From Candidatus Solincola tengchongensis (GTDB lineage: Bacteria; Actinomycetota; Geothermincolia; Geothermincolales; RBG-13-55-18): DNA of 32,778 nucleotides. The notes under the pieces were generated by a model. The model was not told the origin of the DNA and did no database searches. It was given only the letters and a program-made list of their open reading frames with translations. The first letter of the stretch is position 1, and every line of letters starts with the position of its first letter. The translations under genes were made by a program, and so were the position numbers. The stretch is from NCBI GenBank assembly GCA_015711895.1, contig MU158606.1, positions 1,894-34,671 on the forward strand. The letters are read 5' to 3'. Below, in pieces: positions 23,411 to 31,302 of the stretch.

Positions 23411-23536
23411 GTTGGGCGGCGGTTCGAGTTAATAACCAGGGTAAGGTCGCGGCCATGGACGAAGCAGCTATCGCTCCGCACCCAATCCTCCCACCTTTGT
23501 CAGAAGCGGGACCCGTCACTTTTCCGGCGCGTCCCC

Positions 23537-23565
23537 TTGAAATACATTCCGGGCGGAAAGATCAT
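23537..23565 (+). promoter_or_regulatory. second candidate promoter of the thiolase-FadB operon
   Basis: TTGAAA, 17-bp spacer, GATCAT; weaker at -10 but only 40 bp from the ATG. Confidence 0.35.
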
Positions 23566-23604
23566 CCCGTACCGCAATCCTTTTACAGGTGAAGGAGGTA
23601 AGTA

Positions 23605-24795
23605 ATGGCCAGGGAACTGCAGGAAGTCTACCTCATCGACGCCTGCCGGACGGCCTTCGGGAAGGCGCGGCCGGACGGCATCTTCGCCCAGACCAGGGCC
23701 GACGACATGGTGGTCAAGGTCATCCGCTCCCTCCTGGAGAGGAACCCCGAGGTGCCCAGAGACAGGATCGACGACAACATCTGGGCCGCTTCCACCCAGT
23801 GGGGAGACCAGGGCCTGACCATCGGGCGCACCACGGCCATCCTGGCCGGGCTGCCTGTGACCACGCCGGGCTGCGCTGTGGACCGCATGTGCTCGGGCGC
23901 CCTTACCGCCGCGGCCTTCGGGGCCTCTCAAATACAGGTGGGCGCCGCCGACTTGATCATCGCCGGCGGGGTTGAGCACATGTTCCGCCATCCCATGGGA
24001 CAGGGAGCGGACCCCAACCCACGCTTCCTGGCTGAGAAGCTAGTGGACCAGAGCGCCCTGAACATGGGCATGACCGCCGAGAACCTGCACGACATGTATC
24101 CCGACATCACCAAGGACATCTGTGACGAGTACGCGCTCCTGTCGCAGCAGAAGGCCAAAAAGGCCCTGGACGAGGGGAAGATCGCCAAGATCCTGGTGCC
24201 CATGACGGTATGGACGGGCAACGGGTGGAAGGTGGCGGACAGGGACGAGCAGCCCCGCCCCGACGCCACGTTGGAGGGCATGAAGGACCTGCGCACCCCC
24301 TTCCGGGTCAAGGGGAGGGTCACCCCGGGCAACGCCTCCGGGCTCAACGACGGCGCCGCCGGCGTCATCCTGGCCTCGGAGAAGGCGGTCAAGGAATACG
24401 GCCTCAAGCCCCGCATGCGGCTGGTGCAGTACGCCTTCGCCGCCGTGAAGCCGGAGATCATGGGGCTCGGGCCGGTGCCCGCCACCAAGAAGGTGCTGGA
24501 GAGGGCGGGCATGAAGTTCGACGACCTGGACGTCATCGAGCTCAACGAGGCCTTCGCCGTGCAGTGCGTGGTGTTCATGAAGGAGTTCGGGATGCAGCTG
24601 GTCGACGATCCGCGCCTCAACCCCTGGGGAGGGGCCATCGCCTACGGGCATCCTCTGGCCTCCTCCGGTGGACGCCTCCTGGCCCACCTGGCCTACCAGT
24701 TCGAGGAGAACCCCAAGCTGAAGTACGGCTTGGCCACCCTGTGTGTGGGCCTGGGACAGGGCGCTTCCATGATCTGGGAGAACGTCCAGAACTGA
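23605..24795 (+). CDS. thiolase (acetyl-CoA C-acyltransferase)
   Basis: 396 aa, full length. It catalyses thiolytic cleavage of 3-ketoacyl-CoA (or the reverse condensation). The nucleophile Cys96 lies in VDRMCSGALTA. Further motifs are GGVEHMFRHPMG, NASGLNDGAAGVILASE, NEAFAVQ (about 313), GHPLASSGGR (His about 349) and LCVGLGQGASM (second Cys about 380). GGAGGT precedes the ATG. It is followed 26 bp later by the FadB-like gene, so the two form a FadA/FadB-type unit of beta-oxidation, probably under the promoter at 23382-23410. Direction (degradation or butyrate/fatty-acid-like synthesis) cannot be read from sequence. Confidence 0.95.
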   Translation: MARELQEVYLIDACRTAFGKARPDGIFAQTRADDMVVKVIRSLLERNPEVPRDRIDDNIWAASTQWGDQGLTIGRTTAILAGLPVTTPGCAVDRMCSGALTAAAFGASQIQVGAADLIIAGGVEHMFRHPMGQGADPNPRFLAEKLVDQSALNMGMTAENLHDMYPDITKDICDEYALLSQQKAKKALDEGKIAKILVPMTVWTGNGWKVADRDEQPRPDATLEGMKDLRTPFRVKGRVTPGNASGLNDGAAGVILASEKAVKEYGLKPRMRLVQYAFAAVKPEIMGLGPVPATKKVLERAGMKFDDLDVIELNEAFAVQCVVFMKEFGMQLVDDPRLNPWGGAIAYGHPLASSGGRLLAHLAYQFEENPKLKYGLATLCVGLGQGASMIWENVQN

Positions 24796-24821
24796 TCGAG
24801 GGATAAGGAAAGGAGGAAGCG

Positions 24822-26864
24822 ATGCCCGAGGAGCTGGTCACCCACTTCAAGGAGACCTACTACGACTCGCCGGCCGGCAAGGTCGCCATAGTGACCATGG
24901 ACAACGGCGAGGATTACCGCAAGCCCAACACCTTCGGCTTCGGGGCCATGCAGAGCCTCAACGAGTGCCTGGACCGCATACAGGCCCAGGGCGACGTGAA
25001 GGCCATGGTCCTCACCGGCAAGCCCTTCATCTTCGCCGCCGGGGCCGACCTCACCCAGGTCCCCCAGGTGAAGACCAAAGAACAGGCCATGGAGATCGCC
25101 CGGGCGGGGCACGCCGCTTTCAAGCGCATCATAGACCTCCCCTTCGTCACCGTGGCCGCGGTGAACGGAGTGGCCCTGGGAGGGGGGCTGGAGATCGCTC
25201 TGGCCTGCAAGTACCGCACCGTGGCCTCCAGCGTGGAGCACATCGGCTTCCCGGAATGCTTCCTGGGCCTCATCCCCGGATGGGGCGGGACCACCCTGCT
25301 CCCCAAGCTGGTGGGTCCGGAGAAGGCCATCCAGGTCATCATCTACAACGCCCTGAACAACAACCGCATGATCAAGGCCAAAGAGGCCCTGGACATGGGC
25401 ATCATGGACCGCATGTTCGAGCCGGTGGACCTCCTGGACAAGAGCGTGCAGTTCGCCGTGGACCTGGTCCTGGGCAAGGAGAAGGTGGAGAGGCCGGAGC
25501 CCGACTGGTCCAACCTGGACTCCCTGGTGGAACAGGCCAAGGCCTTCGCCGACTCAAAGGTGCACGGTAACTCCCGCGCCCCCTACATGGCCATAGACAT
25601 CATCGCCAAGGCCAGGGACATCACCATCGACGAGGGGTTCGCCCTGGAGGACGAGGCCCTGGGCGAGCTCATCCCCTCGCCCCAGATGCAGGCCGGGGCT
25701 TACGCCTTCGACCTCACCCAGCGCCGGGCCCGCAAGCCGGTGGGGGTCCCGGAGGGCCAGCCGCTTCCGGTGCGCAAGGTGGGCATCCTGGGCGCCGGGC
25801 TCATGGGCAGCCAACTTGCGGTGCTCTTCCTGCGCCGCATGCAGATCCCCGTGGTCATCAAGGACATCAAGCAGGAGTTCGTGGACCGCGGCGTGAACTA
25901 CATCCAGCAGGAGATCAACCGCCAGGCGGAGAAGGGGCGCATCGACAAGGAGCGGGTGCCCTGGCTGCTCAGCCTGGTGGAGCCCACCCTGGACTACAAG
26001 GATATGGCGGAGTGCGACTTCATCATCGAGGCCGTCCTGGAGGAGATGCCCATAAAGAAACAGGTCTTCGGAGAGATAGAGGAGCATATCGCGGAGACGG
26101 CCATACTGGCCACCAACACCTCCTCCCTCTCGGTGACGGAGATGGCCTCCGACCTCAAGCACCCGGAGCGGGTGGTGGGCTTCCACTTCTTCAACCCGGT
26201 GGCGGCCATGCCCCTCCTGGAGATCATCAAGGCGGAGAAGACCAACGACCCCACACTCATCACCGCCTTCGACGTGGGAAAGAAGCTGGGCAAGCGGTGC
26301 GTTCTGTGCAAGGACGCCCCGGCCTTCGTGGTCAACCGCCTGCTCATCCGCTCCATGGTGGAGACCATCAAGCTGGTGGATGAGGGCAACGACTTCAAGG
26401 ATGTGGACCAGGCCCTATGGGCCCTGGGGACCCCCATGCCCCCCTTCGCCCTCCTGGCCCTGGTGGGCCCGGCCATCGCCATGCACGCCACGGAGACCCT
26501 GGCCGCCGCCTTCCCCGAGCGCTATTTCGTGAGCGACAACCTCAGGGAGCTGGTGGCCCGCAAGAAGCCCGGCGTGTATGGCCCGGACGGCGAGGTGGAC
26601 CCCGAGGTGCGTGAGTTCTGGAAGCAGGCCGACCCGCCGAAGAAGGCCACGCCGGAGGAGATGCGCGACCGGGTGAGCCTGGCCCTGGCCGACGAGGCCT
26701 GGCACATGCTGGAGGACGGCGTGGTGGGCGCCCCGCAGGAGATCGACATCTGCATGATATTCGGCGCCGGCTACCCCTTCTACATGGGCGGGCTTACCAA
26801 GTACCTGGATTACGCGGGGTACTCCGAGAAGGCTCGCGGCAAGAAGTTCCACCCCGAGGACTGA
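24822..26864 (+). CDS. FadB-like enoyl-CoA hydratase / 3-hydroxyacyl-CoA dehydrogenase
   Basis: 680 aa bifunctional enzyme, somewhat shorter than E. coli FadB (729). The hydratase/crotonase domain has the oxyanion motif FIFAAGADLTQ, GVALGGGLEIALA with the first catalytic Glu (about 123), and HIGFPECFLGLIPGWGG with the second (about 143). The dehydrogenase domain begins near residue 318 with GILGAGLMGSQLA. It continues with the NAD acid in KDIKQE, EAVLEEMPIKKQV, NTSSLSVTEM, GFHFFNPVAAMPLLEI (His about 454) and APAFVVNRLL. Both catalytic sets are intact. AAAGGAGG precedes the ATG. A strong terminator follows the stop. It works with the thiolase upstream to form the beta-oxidation complex. Confidence 0.96.
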   Translation: MPEELVTHFKETYYDSPAGKVAIVTMDNGEDYRKPNTFGFGAMQSLNECLDRIQAQGDVKAMVLTGKPFIFAAGADLTQVPQVKTKEQAMEIARAGHAAFKRIIDLPFVTVAAVNGVALGGGLEIALACKYRTVASSVEHIGFPECFLGLIPGWGGTTLLPKLVGPEKAIQVIIYNALNNNRMIKAKEALDMGIMDRMFEPVDLLDKSVQFAVDLVLGKEKVERPEPDWSNLDSLVEQAKAFADSKVHGNSRAPYMAIDIIAKARDITIDEGFALEDEALGELIPSPQMQAGAYAFDLTQRRARKPVGVPEGQPLPVRKVGILGAGLMGSQLAVLFLRRMQIPVVIKDIKQEFVDRGVNYIQQEINRQAEKGRIDKERVPWLLSLVEPTLDYKDMAECDFIIEAVLEEMPIKKQVFGEIEEHIAETAILATNTSSLSVTEMASDLKHPERVVGFHFFNPVAAMPLLEIIKAEKTNDPTLITAFDVGKKLGKRCVLCKDAPAFVVNRLLIRSMVETIKLVDEGNDFKDVDQALWALGTPMPPFALLALVGPAIAMHATETLAAAFPERYFVSDNLRELVARKKPGVYGPDGEVDPEVREFWKQADPPKKATPEEMRDRVSLALADEAWHMLEDGVVGAPQEIDICMIFGAGYPFYMGGLTKYLDYAGYSEKARGKKFHPED

Positions 26865-26880
26865 GGGAAGAAGGTAGACA

Positions 26881-26910
26881 GCGGCCCCCCTCGCGGGGGC
26901 CGCTTCTTTA
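26881..26910 (+). terminator. intrinsic terminator of the beta-oxidation operon
   Basis: GCGGCCCCC and GGGGGCCGC, a perfect 9-bp stem with a 5-nt loop, then TTCTTTA. It lies 17 bp past the FadB stop. Confidence 0.85.
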
Positions 26911-27006
26911 TGGGGCCAGGTCTTGAATCTTACATACGGTGAAGAAGGGTATGTCCGTCCCGCCCCTCCCCCGCCGCTTCTTTACGGAGCCAGGTCTTGA
27001 ATCTTG
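26900..27006 (+). repeat. 33-bp direct repeat, two copies
   Basis: 26900-26932 and 26974-27006 agree at 30 of 33 positions (CCGCTTCTTTA, then GCCAGGTCTTGAATCTT). The period is 74 bp. The first copy includes the 3' arm and U-run of the terminator, so the duplication copied part of it. Confidence 0.7.
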
Positions 27007-27380
27007 CCTACCAGGGCAGGTCATATTCATTTGAGGCCTCGCATGAGGATTTGAGGGAGATTCGTCCATGTAAGCGACTATTCATTCCCCCGGACACCCA
27101 GATGGCCCTTCTCGAGCTGATTCGAAAAAGATTCGTCGGTATGCTTATATGTGGCTCTCTCGACCCCGAAAGCCGCACCTTTGAACGTCGCCGCCGTTAC
27201 AGCCCTCTTTCCGGATACACGGCTCTCCCGACCCCGAAAGAGGCTGCGTCCTGATGAGCAAAACCCTTAAACGACCCCTCCCGCTGAAATATCGGTGACG
27301 GTATACGTTCTCGGTGGTCTTTGTGCTATGGCCATCGCCCCTCCTGAGATCGTGTATGCAAAATTCAAGACCTGACCCCA
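26911..27380. mobile_element. MITE/REP-like element with 27-bp inverted ends
   Basis: 26911-26937 and the reverse complement of 27354-27380 match at 24 of 27 positions (core CAGGTCTTGAAT). The 470-bp interior has no convincing gene. It does contain a 20-bp direct repeat (27153-27172 and 27221-27240, 19/20; core CGACCCCGAAAG) and an 8-bp inverted repeat CCTCTTTC/GAAAGAGG. The ends resemble GGGGTCAGGTCTTG-type repeats often seen beside Y1/RAYT transposases, from memory and unverified. No transposase is in the window, so this would be a non-autonomous or decayed copy. No target-site duplication was recognised. Confidence 0.55.
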
Positions 27381-27388
27381 AATCGTTT

Positions 27389-27397
27389 TGATAGAAT
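27389..27397 (+). promoter_or_regulatory. extended -10 promoter of the MBL-fold gene
   Basis: TGA-TAGAAT, nine bases past the right inverted repeat and 45 bp before the preferred ATG. No -35 match is seen. Confidence 0.4.
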
Positions 27398-27441
27398 ATC
27401 CTCTGCAGGACCCAATCCCAGGAAGGCAAGTCGAGCTGAGC

Positions 27442-28407
27442 ATGCAAGTTTCAAGAAATGACTCCATGTTGCCCGAAGGCATCTTTCTGCACCGCGATAA
27501 GGAGACCGTATGGCCGGCATCGGCCAACGTCCTGGCCATAAAGGATTCCGACGGGGTATCCCTGGTGGACGTGGGGTGCGGGCACGAGGAGACCTACCTG
27601 CGGCTGAAGGATTTCCTCTCCTCCCACGGTTTCGAGATTGACGACGTGCATACCGTGGTCCTCACCCACGCCCATCCGGATCATATGGGGGCCATGCGTT
27701 TTCTCCTGGAGGAGGCGAACCCGCGCATCTTCCTCCACCCGGTGGAGATGCCTCTGGCCGCTGATCCCTCGCGCCTCAACCACACCTTCGGCATGGACAT
27801 CCCCTTCCGCTACGGGATGGCGGAGATCCCGCGGGAGCGGGCGGACATCATCGAGTACTTCCGGGGGCTCTGCCCCATGGCCAGCGCCGAGGCCACCCAC
27901 CGGCTTCTGCCGGGAGAGGAGCTCCGGCTGGGCGGATATTGCTTCCAGATTGTGGAAACTCCAGGCCACGCCAACGGCCTGGTCTCCCTCTTCGAGAAAA
28001 GGACGGGCATGCTCTTCTCCGCCGACGCCGTGGGCGAGGTGGTGGCCTGGTACGCTCCGGACTCCGGGGGGCTCATCGGGTTCCTGGAGGGGCTGGAGAG
28101 GCTGGCCGTACTGCCCGCCGGGTTTCTCGTGCCCTCCCACGGCGGGGTGAGCGTTCGGCCCGCGGAGGAGATCGCCAGGACCAGGGCCTACCTCTTGAGG
28201 CGCGAGGAGAAGATCGTCCGAGAACTGGCGGCGGAACCGCTCCCCTTTCCTGACCTTGTGAAGCGTATCTTCAAGAACCAGCTCATCCATCTTTTTCCGG
28301 GTCCGCAGATAATCCAGTGCCACCTGGACAAGCTGGAGGCGGAGGGCAGGGTCCGCTGCCACGGCCCGGAGGGGGGTTTCCTGGTCGAGCTGCTGGAAAG
28401 AGGTTGA
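27442..28407 (+). CDS. metallo-beta-lactamase-fold hydrolase
   Basis: 321 aa from ATG 27442. Metal-binding motif THAHPDHMG near residue 75, a further His in ETPGHANGLVSLF, the bridging Asp in LFSADAVGEV, and the last His in VPSHGGVS. The C-terminal 80 residues (LRREEKIVRELAAEPLPFPDLVKRIF ... QCHLDKLEAEGRV) form a winged-helix-like module, as in LACTB2-type/glyoxalase II-like hydrolases. The frame opens at TTG 27388, but that codon lies before the predicted transcription start. SD sequences are weak for every candidate; ATG 27466 is another option. The substrate (thioester, lactone or nucleic acid) is not determined. Confidence 0.88.
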   Translation: MQVSRNDSMLPEGIFLHRDKETVWPASANVLAIKDSDGVSLVDVGCGHEETYLRLKDFLSSHGFEIDDVHTVVLTHAHPDHMGAMRFLLEEANPRIFLHPVEMPLAADPSRLNHTFGMDIPFRYGMAEIPRERADIIEYFRGLCPMASAEATHRLLPGEELRLGGYCFQIVETPGHANGLVSLFEKRTGMLFSADAVGEVVAWYAPDSGGLIGFLEGLERLAVLPAGFLVPSHGGVSVRPAEEIARTRAYLLRREEKIVRELAAEPLPFPDLVKRIFKNQLIHLFPGPQIIQCHLDKLEAEGRVRCHGPEGGFLVELLERG

Positions 28408-29164
28408 CCGGGCGCGAAAGATGAGGGCGTCATCTCCACCGGATTCCTGGAGCGACTTGGCATGAGGAAATCCCTATCCCTCGCGAACTTCGCCTTTCTC
28501 GGGTTAGGCGAGAAGCGGGAGGACAGAAGTTTCTCCGCCAAGATAGGTTTCGTGGCGCTGCTTCCGGCTGCCATACTCGTTTATACCCGCCGAACGAGCC
28601 TCCCCCTGTAACGAGGGCTCCCGGGAAAACGACTTGATTCGCGGGTGTGGGGAATGCCGCGTATCGGGCGTCCGCCGGCTTGAGGTGACGTGAGGTGCGG
28701 CTTTTTTCTTTCCTTCCATGCGGGAGGCGGTTGACGTCAGTAACGATCGCCCAAGATGCTCGCGCCAAGTATAATCGGTGACAAGCGGCTTTCTTTAAGA
28801 TAGAGTCGGAGTAAGGGGAAGCGTTTCCGTGCGTGGCTGCGGCTTGTCGTGACGCGAGGGAAAATAACCCATGGGTAGGAGGTCGGCGGAGGAAGGGAGG
28901 CCAAGGCACTCGCCCGTCATGTGCCGGAGCAGGGCCGGAAAAATATACCTACACGTGAACGGGCTGATCATTGTGGCGTGAGCCGGGTTGCGGAAGCGCG
29001 ATCCCGGGGGACGAAGGGAAAGCCGCCATGCCGGCGAAGAATCTTTAGGCTTGCATCTTTAACGTCTTATCCCCGGCCTGGGTTTGACAGGTAGCAGGAT
29101 GACCGCCGTTTGATGGGATGGAAGGCGTCGGGAAATCGACCGGTTCCGATTGGGGGTGGTGTAG
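28408..29164. other. intergenic region
   Basis: About 760 bp. TATAAT at 28770-28775 (plus strand) has no matching -35. A 49-codon frame at 28462-28611 starts MRKSLSLANFAFLG and has one hydrophobic stretch, but no SD. A hairpin AGATGA/TCATCT lies just past the MBL stop without a U-run. No known RNA is recognised. Confidence 0.35.
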
Positions 29165-29935
29165 ATGGGTTTTTGCCCGCATTGCGGACAGGAGAACCGC
29201 GACGACGCGCGCTTCTGTGTGAACTGCGGAACCGCCTTGCAGGCGGCACGGCAGGAGACACAGACCGCGCCGCCCTACCCCAGCCCCCCGGGGGGAGCGG
29301 CTGAACCGCCCCCTCCGCCTCCGGGCCCGGCGGCGCCCCCGGAGGCGGCGGTTCCGCCTTACGCGCCTACGGGGACGGCCGCCACGACCCCTCCCGGGAC
29401 CGCGACACCCGCTGCTCCCGGCGCCGCATATCGGCCCGCGGTGGGCGTGGCCTACCCTGCGCGGGCGGCTTCCGGCACAGGCAAGAGGAAGCCGGTCTTC
29501 TGGGTCGGCGCCTGCGTCCTGGTCTTGGCCGGCCTGCTCGTCCTTATCAGCTCCTTCCTCCCCTGGATATCGGGACCCTTCGGCTTCGGCTCGGTGAGCG
29601 GGATGGATTTTGTGACCAAGGAGCAGTTCCGGATGGACAACCTCTTCTTCGATTACGGGAACGGCTACCCCTTCTTCAGCGGCCTGGTCTCCCTCATCCT
29701 GGGAGTGCTCCTGGCCTTCCTGGCCGTCGTCCTCCTGGCCTCGCGCCGGAAATGGCCGGCGGGTCTGGCCCTGCCCTTCTGTATAATCTCCCTTGGGGTA
29801 GCGATAACCAACCTCTCCAGCATCCTGCGCGGTCCGGGCGGGGCGGATATGATCTCCGCCGGGTCGGGGATATACGTGTTCATCATCTTTTCCCTACTGG
29901 GACTGGTGGGGTCCATCATGTCTCTGGCCGGGTGA
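29165..29935 (+). CDS. zinc-ribbon, proline-rich membrane protein
   Basis: 256 aa. N-terminal zinc ribbon CPHCG (4-8) and CVNCG (18-22). A Pro/Ala/Thr-rich linker follows (about 30-100), then four transmembrane helices: WVGACVLVLAGLLVLISSF, FFSGLVSLILGVLLAFLAVV, GLALPFCIISLGVAITNL and YVFIIFSLLGLVGSIMSL. The ATG at 29165 follows GGGGGTGGT. It shares the N-terminal 'zinc ribbon then linker' plan with the genes at 5333 and 7130, though the membrane part differs. No function is known; roles in envelope assembly or sensing are guesses. Confidence 0.85.
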   Translation: MGFCPHCGQENRDDARFCVNCGTALQAARQETQTAPPYPSPPGGAAEPPPPPPGPAAPPEAAVPPYAPTGTAATTPPGTATPAAPGAAYRPAVGVAYPARAASGTGKRKPVFWVGACVLVLAGLLVLISSFLPWISGPFGFGSVSGMDFVTKEQFRMDNLFFDYGNGYPFFSGLVSLILGVLLAFLAVVLLASRRKWPAGLALPFCIISLGVAITNLSSILRGPGGADMISAGSGIYVFIIFSLLGLVGSIMSLAG

Positions 29936-30065
29936 CCAGGCAGCCGCTGCGCTTTTATGGGTTTACGTGGGGGACTGGCGGGATACATCATGTCCCGAGC
30001 AGGAAGCAGTTTTAAACGTTCTGAGGAATAAGGCCTTGCTTCTGGAGTGGGATGGGTCCCTTGAA

Positions 30066-30088
30066 TCGAGGCGCAGCAGCAAAGCATG
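30066..30088 (+). promoter_or_regulatory. shared upstream motif of diacylglycerol-kinase-family genes
   Basis: TCGAGGCGCA-N8-GCATG matches 20116-20138 at 19 of 23 positions and lies about 90 bp before the gene at 30178. Here the following bases form CATGGT-TAC-ACCATG, a different hairpin. CTTGAA/TTCAAG arms (about 30060 and 30113) enclose the site. Confidence 0.35.
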
Positions 30089-30177
30089 GTTACACCATGT
30101 GGGTTTTATCTGTTCAAGCGCAGGATGAGGTGTTAGTATCTCCTTTGAAAGGTTGTTGACGGCTTCCCACGAGTGAT

Positions 30178-31302
30178 ATGCAAAAAAGCGGAAGTGGGAT
30201 GAGCCGGCTTAAAAAACGGCTTTATCATCCCTCATGCCTCTCAGCCGGGCTCGTCCTCATAGTGGTTATTTTTACCTGCGCGAAGGGTGAGGCGGCGCAT
30301 AGCCCCTCGTTCCTTCCCTTGTGCCTCCCTTTCCTGGGCATCGCCGTCATCACCAACGTGGAGGCGGGCAAGAACCGTTACGGGCGCTACAAGCGATACC
30401 ACCTCCCGGAGTTGGTGGGGGACCGAGGCCTGGTAGTGGAGACGGAGACCATGGAGGAGATCGACGGGGCCATGGACCGCATCCTCTCCCGGGACGAGAA
30501 GGTCATCTGCCTCAACGGTGGGGACGGCACGGTGCAGCGGGCCCTCACCCGGCTGGTGAACCGCTTCGGGGAGGACGAGGACAACCTTCCGATCATCTTC
30601 CCCCTGCGGGGAGGGACCATGAACCTCCTCGCCGACCACCTGGGCATCAAGGGTAGCACGCCGGAGCTCATGGAGCGGGCGCTGCGCGCGGTGGAGGGCG
30701 GCGGGGAGACGCCCTGCGTTCAAGTCCCAACCCTGCGGGTGACCAGGAGGGTCGGGGAGCACGAGGAGAGGGAGTACGGGTTCTTCTTCGGCCACGGAGC
30801 CCTCTACCGCTTCCACCGCGTCTATTACCGGGACACCAAGGGAGGCCCCCTGGCGGCGGCGGCCCTCTTCACCAAATGCACCATCGGGGGCGCCACGGGC
30901 TTGACCCGCTACAAGGACGTCTTCGGCATGACCCCCGCCCGGCTGGTCATCGACGACTTCGAGATGCCCGGGGACCGTTTCACCGTTATCCTGGCGGTGA
31001 TCTTCAAGGTGGTGGTTATCACATTCGACGCCTTCCGGGACGTGGGGGAGGGGGACTTCTACGTGCTGGCCACCAACATTCCCTTCTTCCGCATGGTGGG
31101 CCGCCTCCCCCGCCTGCTCTGGGCCCGCGGCGCGGAGCCCCCCTACCCGCGGGAGGAGTTCTTCAACGAGAGGGCCAGGCGGGTCTTTATCGAATGCCGC
31201 GAGGGATACAGCCTGGACGGGGAGGTCTTCGAGCTCGAGGAGCCCTACACCCTGACCGTGGAGCGCGGCCCCACGGTGCGGGTACTCATGCCCCCCTCGT
31301 AG
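30178..31302 (+). CDS. diacylglycerol kinase-family protein (second copy)
   Basis: 374 aa. DAGK catalytic core: GIAVITNVEAGKNRYGRYK, ICLNGGDGTVQRALTRLV (glycine-rich nucleotide loop), IIFPLRGGTMNLLADHLG. C-terminal YegS-like part: GFFFGHGALYRFHRVYY and YSLDGEVFELEEPYTL. A hydrophobic segment (about 22-36, LSAGLVLIVVIFTCA) precedes the core and could anchor the protein. It may equally be untranslated if a later start is used: M8 of this frame follows GGAAGTGGG. It is only distantly similar to the gene at 20212, so not a recent duplicate. The lipid substrate is unknown. Confidence 0.85.
   Translation: MQKSGSGMSRLKKRLYHPSCLSAGLVLIVVIFTCAKGEAAHSPSFLPLCLPFLGIAVITNVEAGKNRYGRYKRYHLPELVGDRGLVVETETMEEIDGAMDRILSRDEKVICLNGGDGTVQRALTRLVNRFGEDEDNLPIIFPLRGGTMNLLADHLGIKGSTPELMERALRAVEGGGETPCVQVPTLRVTRRVGEHEEREYGFFFGHGALYRFHRVYYRDTKGGPLAAAALFTKCTIGGATGLTRYKDVFGMTPARLVIDDFEMPGDRFTVILAVIFKVVVITFDAFRDVGEGDFYVLATNIPFFRMVGRLPRLLWARGAEPPYPREEFFNERARRVFIECREGYSLDGEVFELEEPYTLTVERGPTVRVLMPPS

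Larger units (their letters stand above)
23019..23604. other. divergent intergenic region before the beta-oxidation operon
   Basis: Nearly 590 bp. It holds two candidate plus-strand promoters (23382-23410 and 23537-23565). A loose GGTT-N9-AACC dyad at about 23420-23436, just past the first -10, could be an operator but is short. No gene is recognised. Confidence 0.4.

Noticed and set aside
23420..23436. GGTT-N9-AACC dyad as a FadR/TetR operator
   Set aside because: Too short and imperfect to claim; noted only in the intergenic entry.
27210..27300. CTGATGAG together with GAAAG, reminiscent of a hammerhead ribozyme core
   Set aside because: The order and spacing of CUGAUGA, stem II and GAAA do not fit any hammerhead type; no CGAAAC follows with a closing stem.
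27388..27441. TTG start at 27388 for the MBL-fold gene
   Set aside because: It lies upstream of or within the predicted promoter, next to the element end, has no SD, and adds residues without family similarity.
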